Part shown: positions 14,148 through 22,228 of the stretch, piece by piece | Layout of the letters: each line of letters starts with the position of its first letter | Numbering within the stretch: the first letter of the stretch is position 1 | Origin: Terriglobia bacterium | GTDB taxonomy: Bacteria > Acidobacteriota > Terriglobia > Bryobacterales > Bryobacteraceae | Length of the DNA stretch: 35,534 nt | Assembly (NCBI GenBank): GCA_020073365.1 | Contig: JAIQFL010000089.1 | Span: 1 to 35,534 of the forward strand | Direction: 5' to 3' | The notes under the pieces: generated by a model | Told to the model about the DNA's origin: nothing | Database searches by the model: none | Seen by the model: the letters and a program-made list of their open reading frames with translations, nothing else | Position numbers and translations under genes: made by a program

Positions 14148-15831
14148 CTTACAAGTGCACCATCCGGAAGACGGCCTTTTGCTGCGTTACATCGACGGCG
14201 AATTGCCCGCACGCAAAGTTCGTCAGGTGGCCCGCCACCTGGAAGCCTGCTGGCAGTGCCGCAGCGAGGTAGAGGATCTACAGGTCACGGTCGCCGATTG
14301 CGTGCGCTACCGCAGGAACATACTCCAAACGCATCTGCCGCCTCCACCCAGCCCCTGGCCCGACCTCTACCGCGAATTCGCCCGTGTGGATGCCTCCTTG
14401 CGAGAAGAGCCCTGGTTGGCGCGACTGAAGGGCTCCTTTGGAAGTCCCACGATCCGCCGCTGGGGTGTGGCCGTGGCGGCGGCGCTGGTGGTGGCGGTGG
14501 GCGTCTTCCAGCAACTCCGCGAGACTCCTTCGGTCGAGGCGGCAACGCTGCTGAAGAGAGCTGTCTCGGCGGCGGATCGGCGTCCGGATGTTCCGCGACA
14601 AGTTCGTTTCCAAACCAGGACCCAGCAGATTACCCGAGTCATCGGCAGCCATCGCGCGGAGCCGGTGATGGAAGCCTCCACCGCCCTCCTGAAGGCGAGG
14701 TTCCAGGCAGCGCAATACGACTGGGATGATCCGCTCAGCGCGAAGGCCTATCAAGGGTGGCGGGGCGGTCTGGCCACCACGCAGGATGAAGTGACCACGG
14801 TTGCCGATCCGCAATCGCCCGCCGGGAGCTGCTACCGGATCCGCACCGTGACGCCGGACGGAAGCCTGGTGGCCGCCAGCCTCATGCTCCGTACCACGGA
14901 CCTGCGCCCGGTGGAAGGAAAGCTGGAGTTTCGCGATCGGGAATGGGTCGAGTTTGCCGAGATCACCGAGATAACGGATGCCACGACTCGCGACGACGGT
15001 CGACCCGTCGCGACGAATGTCGAGCCTCCGATCGGGCGGGCTGAACCAAGCCGGCTCGCCCGAACCTCGCCCGGGCCAACGGCTTCGATCTCCGACGAGT
15101 TGCAGGTATTATCTGCGCTCCACAAGGTCGGGGCCGACCTGGGCGATCCGGTAGAGGTCACAAGCTCCGGCGGACGGGTTCTGGTAAGTGGTGTGGGCAT
15201 CCCAGCGGAGCGCCAGAAGCAGATCCACGGCAAGCTGGATTCCATGCCGAACGTCGATATTCAGTTTTCAGACCCGGCCACCACTCCGCCGCCCGCTGAG
15301 CCGGCAGTTCCGGAGACCCCATCGGGTGCTTCGAAGCCGGCGGGAATTCAGGCCCGCGTGGAGCAACAGGTGGGAGGACACGCCGAGTTTGAGCGGTTCA
15401 GCTCCCAGGTGTTGGACCGGAACGAGTCGATGATGTCCCGCGCGTATGCTCTGCGCTCGCTCGCCCAGCGATTTTCCGCGGAGAGCGAGGCCAAGCTGAG
15501 CCCGGAGGAACGCCAGGTTCTGAGAGACATGGCCCGGGAACACGCTGATACGTTGGCCCGGGAGGCATCCGGTATTGAAGAAGCTTTGAATCCGATTCTG
15601 GCCGCTATGGGGGGATCGGTTACTGCCCGTCCGGCAACCCTCCAGCCGGCTTGGGAACCCGCCGCCGAGGAGGTCGCCGCCGCGGCGCATCGCGTCGACG
15701 TACTGGTCTCAATCATGTTGGGAGTGACGCGCAGGGACGCTTCCACGGACCGTCTGCCGTCCGAACTACTCTCTGCCATCCGCGAGCTTCATGCGAACCT
15801 GGCCCAGTGCCAACAGCTTCTGGCGAAGTAG
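14140..15831 (+). CDS. membrane anti-sigma factor with zinc-finger domain
   Basis: This 563-residue protein has a zinc-binding anti-sigma domain at the N-terminus: H33-x3-C37-x2-C40 in ARHLEACWQCRSEVEDL. A single membrane segment follows at about residues 108-125 (WGVAVAAALVVAVGVF), and a large domain of about 430 residues would lie in the periplasm. The outer part has a proline-rich linker near residues 380-405 (PATTPPPAEPAVPETP). Before the linker is a short 'LGDPVEVTSSGGRVLVSGVG' unit that resembles a small sensor fold. Helical charged sequence follows it. The long outer part is much bigger than in ordinary anti-sigma factors and presumably senses envelope state. Its last 66 bases overlap the small gene on the other strand. 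Confidence 0.82.
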   Translation: MSSLQVHHPEDGLLLRYIDGELPARKVRQVARHLEACWQCRSEVEDLQVTVADCVRYRRNILQTHLPPPPSPWPDLYREFARVDASLREEPWLARLKGSFGSPTIRRWGVAVAAALVVAVGVFQQLRETPSVEAATLLKRAVSAADRRPDVPRQVRFQTRTQQITRVIGSHRAEPVMEASTALLKARFQAAQYDWDDPLSAKAYQGWRGGLATTQDEVTTVADPQSPAGSCYRIRTVTPDGSLVAASLMLRTTDLRPVEGKLEFRDREWVEFAEITEITDATTRDDGRPVATNVEPPIGRAEPSRLARTSPGPTASISDELQVLSALHKVGADLGDPVEVTSSGGRVLVSGVGIPAERQKQIHGKLDSMPNVDIQFSDPATTPPPAEPAVPETPSGASKPAGIQARVEQQVGGHAEFERFSSQVLDRNESMMSRAYALRSLAQRFSAESEAKLSPEERQVLRDMAREHADTLAREASGIEEALNPILAAMGGSVTARPATLQPAWEPAAEEVAAAAHRVDVLVSIMLGVTRRDASTDRLPSELLSAIRELHANLAQCQQLLAK

Positions 15832-16035
15832 GCGGTGGCCAGCCCAGTATTTCTTCATTCTGGCTGAGACTTGCTGGCGTTCGGCGGGACCCATGGATTT
15901 GCGTCCGCGGCTTTCGGCGGGAACGGCCATCGCAGCAGGTCTGTCAGCACGAGCCAACTCTTCAAGTTGGTCAATGACGCGTTCCACCTCGCGCTTTTCG
16001 ACATATAAATCGCCGAGAATTTCATAAAAATTCAT
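15766..16035 (-). CDS. small 'RGRKSM.PAERQQVS' protein of unknown function
   Basis: The 89-residue product starts MNFYEILGDLYVEKREVERV and carries SRGRKSMGPAERQQVSARMK followed by KYWAGHR. That last pattern recurs in small hypothetical proteins of Acidobacteria. The first half is an acidic helical stretch and the second is strongly basic, so nucleic-acid binding is possible but unproven. Its 3' end overlaps the end of the anti-sigma gene by 66 bases in convergent orientation. No strong Shine-Dalgarno sequence is visible before the ATG. Confidence 0.6.
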   Translation of the reverse strand: MNFYEILGDLYVEKREVERVIDQLEELARADRPAAMAVPAESRGRKSMGPAERQQVSARMKKYWAGHRLLRQKLLALGQVRMKLADGRE

Positions 16036-16213
16036 GGCAAATATTCAACCTGCCGCCATTACAAATCATGGCACTTTCTCTTTTGTAAATCAACAACCTG
16101 CCACTAATCCAGTGATCCTCCGCGGAGCTTGGTACCGCCGGTACTACCCCCAGTACCTCCATTACTTTCATTTGGAATTACGGGCCCAGAATATGAAAGC
16201 AAGGGACATTCTT

Positions 16214-16672
16214 ATGCTCATCGAAATATCCATCGGGGCCGCCGTCTCGACAGCCGTCGGGATCAGGCTGAAGAATTATCGACGACTGCGGCAGTCAAGG
16301 CGACGTGAACAGCTCCTGATTCAGGGACTTCACCAAACGAGCATCGACCGGCCGGTGTTGACCCGCCGCCTGGTCTCAACGAGGCAGTCGGAAATGGAGA
16401 GCTTGCTGCTTCACGTCAGGGCGCGAGGCGAGGTGCTTGTCGCAGCCTTAGCTGCTGAGGCACAGTTGGGGGGCACGCTCTGTGCGGAGCCCACGAAAGA
16501 CGAATCCCTCTTCGAGCAATGGAAAGTAACGCGAAGCGTTGCTGAGCAAGCCGAGGAGGCCTATGAACAGGCTGTCGAACAGTACCGGGAATTTGTCCAG
16601 TCCTTGCCGCCGCCGATGCGGGCCAGTGCCGCCGAAAGAGGCGTCACCGCCATGTCTATCGCTCACGCATAG
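16214..16672 (+). CDS. hypothetical membrane-anchored coiled-coil protein
   Basis: I do not recognise this 152-residue protein. It begins with a short hydrophobic stretch (MLIEISIGAAVSTAVGI), then a basic segment (RLKNYRRLRQSRRREQ), then mostly alpha-helical, charged sequence with heptad-like spacing up to about residue 135. ATG 16214 has AAGGGA seven bases upstream, which decides the start; an ATG at 16034 would add 60 residues with no visible homology. Base composition just upstream is more A+T rich than its neighbours. The product may sit on the inner membrane, facing the cytoplasm. Confidence 0.5.
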   Translation: MLIEISIGAAVSTAVGIRLKNYRRLRQSRRREQLLIQGLHQTSIDRPVLTRRLVSTRQSEMESLLLHVRARGEVLVAALAAEAQLGGTLCAEPTKDESLFEQWKVTRSVAEQAEEAYEQAVEQYREFVQSLPPPMRASAAERGVTAMSIAHA

Positions 16673-16879
16673 CTGATCACAATAGCCATAGTGGCAGTTC
16701 CGTGCAGCGCTGGGCGTTTGGTTTCGTCTCCGAACTGGAATTCCTCTGGTATTCGGGTATCTGCCTCGTCTTGCCAAGCCACGCCCGTCCTGACTCCTGC
16801 TAACTTCCGTTGTCAGGTGAATGCCTACTATATGCACCGTTGATCCGGTTAGAGTTCATCACACAAACTGTTAAAGAGG

Positions 16880-16981
16880 CGAGGGGCTCCTCGGTCTGAC
16901 CGCTTTGCGCGGTGGCGATGGTGGTTTCGCCCTGTTGGCGGAGGCGGGTTAAACAGGCCGACCTGCGAGTCCTTAGGAGCC
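16880..16981 (+). promoter_or_regulatory. structured leader of the hybrid kinase gene, riboswitch-like
   Basis: The last 100 bases of the 316-base gap before the kinase gene can fold into four short stems. These are CGAGG/CCTCG (16880-16893), ACCGC/GCGGT (16899-16913), GGCGA/TCGCC (16914-16931) and CTGTT/AACAG (16932-16956). The last three abut with no base between them. GGCTCCT at 16885-16891 is perfectly complementary to AGGAGCC at 16975-16981, which contains the Shine-Dalgarno sequence of the GTG start at 16989. That helix would enclose the three hairpins and excludes the first small stem, so two folds compete. I recognise no named RNA family. The rest of the gap (16673-16879) holds nothing I can assign. 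Confidence 0.45.
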
Positions 16982-16988
16982 TTGAATC

Positions 16989-19900
16989 GTGGCACGAAAA
17001 CCGTTTGCCAATTCGCTTCGCCTCCGAGCTATGTGCGTCGGCGGTGGGATTCTGATCATCACCGCGCTCACGGCGGCAGCGCTCGCCGCACAGTCTCCGC
17101 CCGAGACACCCCAGATCCTCACCAACGTGGCTCAAATACGCGCCCTTACGGTGGAGCAGGCCAGGCAGAAGTACCCCATTCATCTCAAAGGCGTCATTAC
17201 TTACCACGCGCCGGAGTATCAGGTAACCTTTTTTGAGGACCAAACCGGCGGGATTTTCGTGTGGATCGAGCAGTCGGATTTGCAGATCACCGTGGGCAGC
17301 CTTGTCGAAGTGTACGGCAACACCACACCCGGCGATTTCGCCCCTTCGATCGAACACGCCAGGATCCGTACTCTCGGTCGCACTGCTTTGCCCGCACCCG
17401 GCCGGAAAACCCTCCAGGATCTGCTGACGGGGAAGGAGGACAGCCAATGTACCGAAGTCAAAGGGATCGTCCATTCGGTCGCGCTTGAGGATCGGTTGCC
17501 ACCGGATATGCGCAAGGGTCCTCCCCAACTGGTGCTCGGAATAGCATCCGGCAATAACAGGTTCAAGGCCAGAATCAGAGACTTTCGTCACGACCGGGAT
17601 TACAGCTACTTGGTTGACGCCTTGGCTACCGTTCGCGGCGCGTGCGGAACTCTGTTTAACGATCGAAGGCAACTGGTAGGTATTCAGCTCTTTGTCCCGA
17701 CCCTTGACGAAGTCGTGGTGGATCAGACGTCGCCCGCCGATCCTTACACACTTTCCGTACTTCCGGTCAACAGCTTGATGCAGTTCACGCCCGCTCAGGT
17801 TTCCGGACACCGCATGCACGTTCAGGGTGTCGTCACCTGGCGTGACCCGGATCACTCGATCTTCGTTCAGGACGCCTCCGGCGGCCTGCTTGTGGAGAGC
17901 GAACCAGCGGCGCCTGTTGAACCCGGCGACCTGGTGGATGTGATCGGCTTTCCCAGCACTGGGCGCTACGACCCGATTCTTCAGGATGGCGGCTTTCGAA
18001 AAATCGGCCGGCGCCGCCAACCCGTACCTTTGGACCTCACCGCCGCCACCAGCTTATCCGGCGACCACGACGCGGAACTCGTCAAAATCAACGGCCGCCT
18101 ACTCGACCAGTCCGTGCGCGGAGGGGATCGCGTCTTCACTTTGCAACTCGGCACCTTCACTTTCACCGCCCGTCTCCGGGAACATGACGTCACCAACCAG
18201 ATACGATCCATACGCGAGGGCAGCCAATTGCAGATCTTGGGCGTTTGGTCGGTAGAGACGGATGAATACCGGCGGCCGACCTCGTATCGGATCTTGCTGC
18301 GCTCGGCCGGCGACATCGCGGTCCTTCAGCACGCGTCATGGTGGACCGGGCAGCGCCTTCTCGGGTTGCTGACGTTGTTAGCTGGGGTCATATTGCTCGG
18401 ATCGCTCTGGGTGAGCGTCTTGCGGCACCGGGTTGAGGAAAAGACCGAGACCCTCCGCGCCGCCCTGGAATCCACCGGGGATGGAATTCTGGTAGTGAAC
18501 TCGGAGCGAAAAGTGGTCACCGGCAACCACAAATTCGCCGAGATTTTCGGCATTCCCAGCTCTCTTCTCCGCTTCATCGATGATGAGGCTATCCTCCGTT
18601 GGATAAGTCGGCAGTTGAAGGATCCCGACGCCTTCCTTGTCAAGGTCGACGAACTCTACAATGATCACGAGGCTCAGAGCGACGACGTGCTCGAATTCGG
18701 GGACGGCCGGATCATCGAGCGTCACTCCGAACCGCAGCGCGTCCACGGGAAAAGCGTCGGACGGGTATGGGGATTCCGCGATGTGACCGAGCGCTACCGC
18801 GCCCAGCGGGAACTAGAAAGAGCCAAGGACGCGGCCGAGGTGGCCAGCCGCGCCAAAGCTGAGTTCCTGGCCAACATGAGCCACGAGATCCGAACACCGA
18901 TGAACGGTGTGATCGGCATGACGGGTCTGCTGCTCGATACGAACCTCACCCCCGAGCAGCGAGACTTTGCCGAGACAGTGCGCGTGTCGGGAGAAGGGCT
19001 GCTCACCGTCATCAATGACATTCTGGATTTCTCGAAGATCGAAGCCGGCAAGCTGGCGATCGAGTCTTTAGCCTTCGACCTCCGGCTGGTGATCGAGGAG
19101 GTCGGCGAAATGCTGGCGCCCAAGGCGGAAGATAAGAAGCTCGATTTGGTTCTTGAATACCCGTCCCAACTGCCGCGCCACTTCATTGGAGATGCCGGAA
19201 GGATCCGCCAGGTGGTGACGAATCTCGTTGGCAATGCCGTGAAGTTCGCTGCCAGCGGTTATGTTCTGATCGACGTCGAGTGCGAGATGCAAAACGCGCG
19301 GGAGGCCCGTATGCGAGTCTCCATACACGACAAAGGCTGCGGTATTCCGGAGGAGAAGCTTGGGTCGATCTTTCAAAAGTTCAGCCAAGCTGATAGTTCG
19401 ACCACCAGAAAGTACGGCGGTACCGGATTAGGGCTGGCAATTTGCAAACAGCTCGTGGAGCTGATGCGAGGCTCGATCGGGGTCCGCAGCAGCAGTGGCG
19501 AAGGCTCCACGTTCTGGTTCACTTTGCCGTTGGAACTCGATGCGCATCCTCACGCTGCGCCTGCTCCCGTCGCCGACCTGAGAGATCTGCGCGTGCTGAT
19601 CGTGGATGACAGCGAGGTGAATCGGCGTGTGCTTCACGAACAGATCGCCGGGTGGGGAATGCGGAACGGCAGCCTTACGTCGGGCGACGAGCTGCTCGAC
19701 GCCCTCCGGTCGGCCAAGAAAAGCGGGGATCCCTACCACTTCGTGCTCCTCGATTACCAGATGCCGGGAAAGGACGGGGTGGAGCTGACGGCAGCCATCA
19801 AGGCAGATCCGGCCATCCGGGATACCGTGGTTGTACTGCTGACGTCCATTGGCCAGTGGAGTGAACTCAGACAAATAGGGGACATCCGTGCGGATGCGTC

Positions 19901-20477
19901 CTTGGTCAAACCGGTGCGGCAGTCGCAATTACTGAATACGCTTGCCACCTCGTGGTCCAAGAAACATGCGACGGCGCATCCGGACCGTACTACAGCCAAC
20001 CGCGGATCTGCGGATTGGGATTCTGCGTCGGCGGGCGTGTTTGCCGGGCTAACTGTCCGGATTCTGGTCGCCGAAGACAATGTCGTCAATCAGAAAGTTG
20101 CAGCCCTGATGTTACAAAAACTGGGGATTCGGCCGGATTTGGCGGCGAACGGCCGCGAGGCCGTCGACATGTTCGAAATGACGGCATACGACCTGATTCT
20201 TATGGACTGTCAGATGCCTGAACTGGACGGTTACGCAGCTTCCCGGGAGATTCGGACCCGGGAAGGGTCCGAACGCCGCGTCCCAATTGTCGCCATGACC
20301 GCCGAAGCTATGGAAGGCGCCCGGGAATGCTGCCTCGAAGCGGGCATGGATGACTACATCTCCAAACCTGTCAAGCTGGACGAAATGCTCGAGGCTCTGA
20401 GGAAGTGGCTTCCCCACGAGGAACAGAAGCCGAATCCTCGCTGCGGGCGGACGGTAGCAGCGCCCGGGAGATCCTGA
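16989..20477 (+). CDS. hybrid sensor histidine kinase with two receiver domains
   Basis: The product has 1162 residues. An N-terminal membrane/signal segment (about residues 15-35) leads into a periplasmic part of about 420 residues with OB-fold-like repeats: 'HLKGVITYHAPEYQVTFFEDQTGGIFVW', and again 'HVQGVVTWRDPDHSIFVQDASGGLLV'. A second membrane segment is at about residues 450-475. A PAS domain follows (about 490-600), then the dimerisation domain with the phospho-accepting H632 in ANMSHEIRTPMNGVIG. The ATPase domain has 'VGNAVKF', 'DKGCGIP' and 'GGTGLGLAICKQL'. Receiver 1 has D922 in LLDYQMPGKDG and receiver 2 has D1073 in LMDCQMPELDG. No C-terminal HPt domain is seen, so phosphotransfer must go to a separate protein. 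GTG 16989 has AGGAG ten bases upstream. Confidence 0.9.
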   Translation: MARKPFANSLRLRAMCVGGGILIITALTAAALAAQSPPETPQILTNVAQIRALTVEQARQKYPIHLKGVITYHAPEYQVTFFEDQTGGIFVWIEQSDLQITVGSLVEVYGNTTPGDFAPSIEHARIRTLGRTALPAPGRKTLQDLLTGKEDSQCTEVKGIVHSVALEDRLPPDMRKGPPQLVLGIASGNNRFKARIRDFRHDRDYSYLVDALATVRGACGTLFNDRRQLVGIQLFVPTLDEVVVDQTSPADPYTLSVLPVNSLMQFTPAQVSGHRMHVQGVVTWRDPDHSIFVQDASGGLLVESEPAAPVEPGDLVDVIGFPSTGRYDPILQDGGFRKIGRRRQPVPLDLTAATSLSGDHDAELVKINGRLLDQSVRGGDRVFTLQLGTFTFTARLREHDVTNQIRSIREGSQLQILGVWSVETDEYRRPTSYRILLRSAGDIAVLQHASWWTGQRLLGLLTLLAGVILLGSLWVSVLRHRVEEKTETLRAALESTGDGILVVNSERKVVTGNHKFAEIFGIPSSLLRFIDDEAILRWISRQLKDPDAFLVKVDELYNDHEAQSDDVLEFGDGRIIERHSEPQRVHGKSVGRVWGFRDVTERYRAQRELERAKDAAEVASRAKAEFLANMSHEIRTPMNGVIGMTGLLLDTNLTPEQRDFAETVRVSGEGLLTVINDILDFSKIEAGKLAIESLAFDLRLVIEEVGEMLAPKAEDKKLDLVLEYPSQLPRHFIGDAGRIRQVVTNLVGNAVKFAASGYVLIDVECEMQNAREARMRVSIHDKGCGIPEEKLGSIFQKFSQADSSTTRKYGGTGLGLAICKQLVELMRGSIGVRSSSGEGSTFWFTLPLELDAHPHAAPAPVADLRDLRVLIVDDSEVNRRVLHEQIAGWGMRNGSLTSGDELLDALRSAKKSGDPYHFVLLDYQMPGKDGVELTAAIKADPAIRDTVVVLLTSIGQWSELRQIGDIRADASLVKPVRQSQLLNTLATSWSKKHATAHPDRTTANRGSADWDSASAGVFAGLTVRILVAEDNVVNQKVAALMLQKLGIRPDLAANGREAVDMFEMTAYDLILMDCQMPELDGYAASREIRTREGSERRVPIVAMTAEAMEGARECCLEAGMDDYISKPVKLDEMLEALRKWLPHEEQKPNPRCGRTVAAPGRS

Positions 20478-20505
20478 TTTCGGCCGACAACCTCTAACCT
20501 CTTGG

Positions 20506-20535
20506 GGCCGTGGGTACGTGTCCGGGCCCACGGCC
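20506..20535. terminator. bidirectional hairpin between convergent genes
   Basis: GGCCGTGGG at 20506-20514 and CCCACGGCC at 20527-20535 form a perfect 9-bp stem with a 12-base loop, midway between the kinase stop and the slipin stop. It lacks a T-run on either side, so it would act as a weak or factor-dependent terminator. Confidence 0.55.
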
Positions 20536-20574
20536 TGCGCCCGGCGCGCGTAGGAGCGTATTCGCTCAAGGCAG

Positions 20575-21450
20575 CTACTGCACCTTGGCGCCGCCGAGCG
20601 CGGCTGTTCCCAACATGCCGCCCATTCCCATGGTCTCTACCGCCGAGGAAGGCACGATCACCATCGAGCCCTTCTCCTTGATGGCCTCGTACAACATGTT
20701 CATGGCGCGCAGATGCAGCGCGGTGGGGTTGTTCTGATAGATCAGAGAGGCCTGGTTGAAACTATCGGCGATCTCCTTTTCGGCCTGGCCCAGAATGATG
20801 CGGGCCTGTCGCTCGCGCTCGGCCTGCGCCTGTCGGGACATGGCGTCCTGCAAGCCCGGCGGGATTTGCACGTCGCGGATCTCCACCGACTGCACCGTAA
20901 TGCCCCATGGGTTGGCCTTCTCGTCCAGGATGCGCTGCAGCTCGTGGCCCATCAGCTCGCGCTCGGTCACCATCTGCGCCAGCATGTGCCGGCCGATCGA
21001 TTCGCGCAGCGCCGTCTGCGCGCCGAGCATGGCCGCCTGCACATAATCCTCCACCTCCAGAATCGCTTTCTCCGCGTTCCAGACCAGCCAGAACACGATG
21101 GCGTCCACATTCACCGGAACGGTATCGCGCGTGAGCGTCGATTCCGCCGATACGTTGGCGACCCGAACACGCTGATCTACAAAACGGCTGAGCGAGTCTA
21201 CGATCGGGATGATATGGAAGAGCCCCGGCCCCCGCAGCCCGATGTACTTCCCGAACCGCAGCACGGCGACCCGTTCCCACTGGTCCGCCATTCGAATGGC
21301 AAACAGGAAATACAGCCCCACCAAAGCTCCCACGACGAATGCCACCGGCTGTCCGGTCAGAGCCGTCATCCCGGCTCCGGCGCCCAGGCAAATGACGAAG
21401 ACGGCTACCCCTACATTGCTCATGCGCAACTTGATTTGATCGGTCTTCAT
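20575..21450 (-). CDS. slipin (SPFH/band 7) membrane protein
   Basis: This 291-residue protein has two close hydrophobic stretches at the N-terminus (about residues 11-50). An SPFH domain follows from 'DQWERVAVLRFGKYIGLRGPGLFHIIPIVD' through 'RDTVPVNVDAIVFWLVWNAEKA' to 'GITVQSVEIRDVQIPPGLQDAMS'. A helical alanine/glutamate segment (RQAQAERERQARIILGQAEK) and a short hydrophobic tail end the protein. Slipins form oligomeric scaffolds in the inner membrane. The usual NfeD protease partner is not adjacent. ATG 21450 has AGGAG eight bases upstream and lies four bases after the stop of the GntR gene, so the pair is one operon. Confidence 0.87.
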   Translation of the reverse strand: MKTDQIKLRMSNVGVAVFVICLGAGAGMTALTGQPVAFVVGALVGLYFLFAIRMADQWERVAVLRFGKYIGLRGPGLFHIIPIVDSLSRFVDQRVRVANVSAESTLTRDTVPVNVDAIVFWLVWNAEKAILEVEDYVQAAMLGAQTALRESIGRHMLAQMVTERELMGHELQRILDEKANPWGITVQSVEIRDVQIPPGLQDAMSRQAQAERERQARIILGQAEKEIADSFNQASLIYQNNPTALHLRAMNMLYEAIKEKGSMVIVPSSAVETMGMGGMLGTAALGGAKVQ

Positions 21451-21454
21451 GGCG

Positions 21455-21877
21455 TCATCTCCTATTCTTTTCAGTATCGTTTTGACGATCATATAATTGC
21501 TCCAGCAGGTCCTTGATGGTGAAGCCGGCGGATCCGGCGCGGGACACGAATTCGCTCACTAGTTGATTCAATTGCCGCTCGCGCTCCACATCGTCGCGCT
21601 TCACTTTTTGGTAACTCACAAATGTGCCGGTTCCTTGCTGGGTCTCCAGCACACCCCGGATTTCCAGCTCCCGATAGCCCCGCACGACCGTATTGGGATT
21701 AATCGACAGGTCCACCGCCACCTGGCGGACGGTGGGAAGTTGGTCGCCCCCGGCGAGCACGCCCGCGGCGATACCTCCCATGACCTGATCGATGATCTGA
21801 CGATAGACTGGAACGCCACTGTGGAGATCCAGCCGGAACTCAAATGGCTTTTTCCCGGGTTGGGCCGTCGTCTTCAT
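21455..21877 (-). CDS. GntR family regulator, YtrA-like
   Basis: The 140-residue protein has a winged helix-turn-helix at about residues 20-88: 'SGVPVYRQIIDQVMGGI', 'LPTVRQVAVDLSINPNTVVRGYRELE', and the wing 'GVLETQQGTGTFV'. The C-terminal part is only about 50 residues and helical, with no ligand-binding FCD or UTRA domain, which marks the short YtrA subfamily. Those usually repress their own operon, often one encoding a transporter or membrane protein. Here the operon partner is the slipin. The ATG is only a few bases from the predicted transcription start, with no Shine-Dalgarno sequence, so the mRNA may be nearly leaderless. Confidence 0.87.
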   Translation of the reverse strand: MKTTAQPGKKPFEFRLDLHSGVPVYRQIIDQVMGGIAAGVLAGGDQLPTVRQVAVDLSINPNTVVRGYRELEIRGVLETQQGTGTFVSYQKVKRDDVERERQLNQLVSEFVSRAGSAGFTIKDLLEQLYDRQNDTEKNRR

Positions 21878-21887
21878 CTATTAATAT

Positions 21888-21915
21888 AGTGTACTAGTTC
21901 ATTGATACAAGTCAA
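21888..21915 (-). promoter_or_regulatory. promoter of the GntR-slipin operon
   Basis: On the minus strand TTGACT (21915-21910) and TACACT (21893-21888) are 16 bases apart, a good sigma-70 match. The start codon at 21877 lies 10 bases past the -10 box. Confidence 0.6.
21890..21901. promoter_or_regulatory. candidate GntR operator
   Basis: TGTACTAGTTCA is a near-perfect 12-base palindrome with ACTAGT at its centre. It overlaps the -10 box of the regulator's own promoter, which is where a self-repressing YtrA-type protein would bind. Assignment is by position and symmetry only. Confidence 0.45.
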
Positions 21916-21973
21916 AAGGCTTTTTGAGGGAAAGCGGGGCAGTGGGCGTGTCCGGCGGTTCTTGCCATATGCA

Positions 21974-21982
21974 TGCTATTCT
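21974..21982 (+). promoter_or_regulatory. possible extended -10 promoter of the toxin-antitoxin pair
   Basis: TGCTATTCT fits an extended -10 box (TGn plus TATTCT) 21 bases before the antitoxin ATG. No matching -35 is evident. It is followed by two direct copies of AAGTAAGG (21985-22000), which serve as the purine-rich ribosome-binding region. Confidence 0.4.
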
Positions 21983-22003
21983 GAAAGTAAGGAAGTAAGG
22001 AAG

Positions 22004-22228
22004 ATGACGTTCGGTAAGATCACTAGTAAAGGCCAGGTAACGCTGCCCAAGGATGTTCGGAAGAAGCTACGCCTGGAGCCGGGCGATATCATCGCCTACG
22101 AAATCGAGGGTGATGCGGTCCGGATCCACAAGGTTGAGGCGTTCAATGTGGCTTGGCACAGAGCCGTTACCGGCACGCTGGAGGAGTGGAACAGCCCCGA
22201 GGATGATGAGGCCTTCGGTGGTCTGTAA
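22004..22228 (+). CDS. AbrB/SpoVT-type antitoxin
   Basis: This 74-residue protein has a swapped-hairpin DNA-binding fold at the N-terminus (MTFGKITSKGQVTLPKDVRK, then KLRLEPGDIIAYEIEGDAVRI). An acidic tail (TLEEWNSPEDDEAF) would wrap and block the toxin. The gene directly overlaps the start of the MazF-type toxin gene, the usual antitoxin-toxin order, and the complex probably represses its own promoter. An in-frame ATG at 21902 would add 34 residues that do not match the family; ATG 22004 begins exactly at the domain. Confidence 0.85.
   Translation: MTFGKITSKGQVTLPKDVRKKLRLEPGDIIAYEIEGDAVRIHKVEAFNVAWHRAVTGTLEEWNSPEDDEAFGGL

Noticed and set aside
16870..16956. Integron attC-like site (GTTAAAG and GTTAAAC cores)
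   Set aside because: The two cores are direct, not inverted, and no integrase or cassette array is present.
16860..16981. Minus-strand sequence that resembles a c-di-GMP (GEMM) riboswitch (AGGGCGAAACC, then GCGCAAAGC)
   Set aside because: The expected paired region between the two conserved blocks does not form, and no gene follows in that direction.
16800..18020. A 406-codon antisense frame over the kinase start
   Set aside because: No homology is recognisable; the sense strand carries the OB-like sensor.
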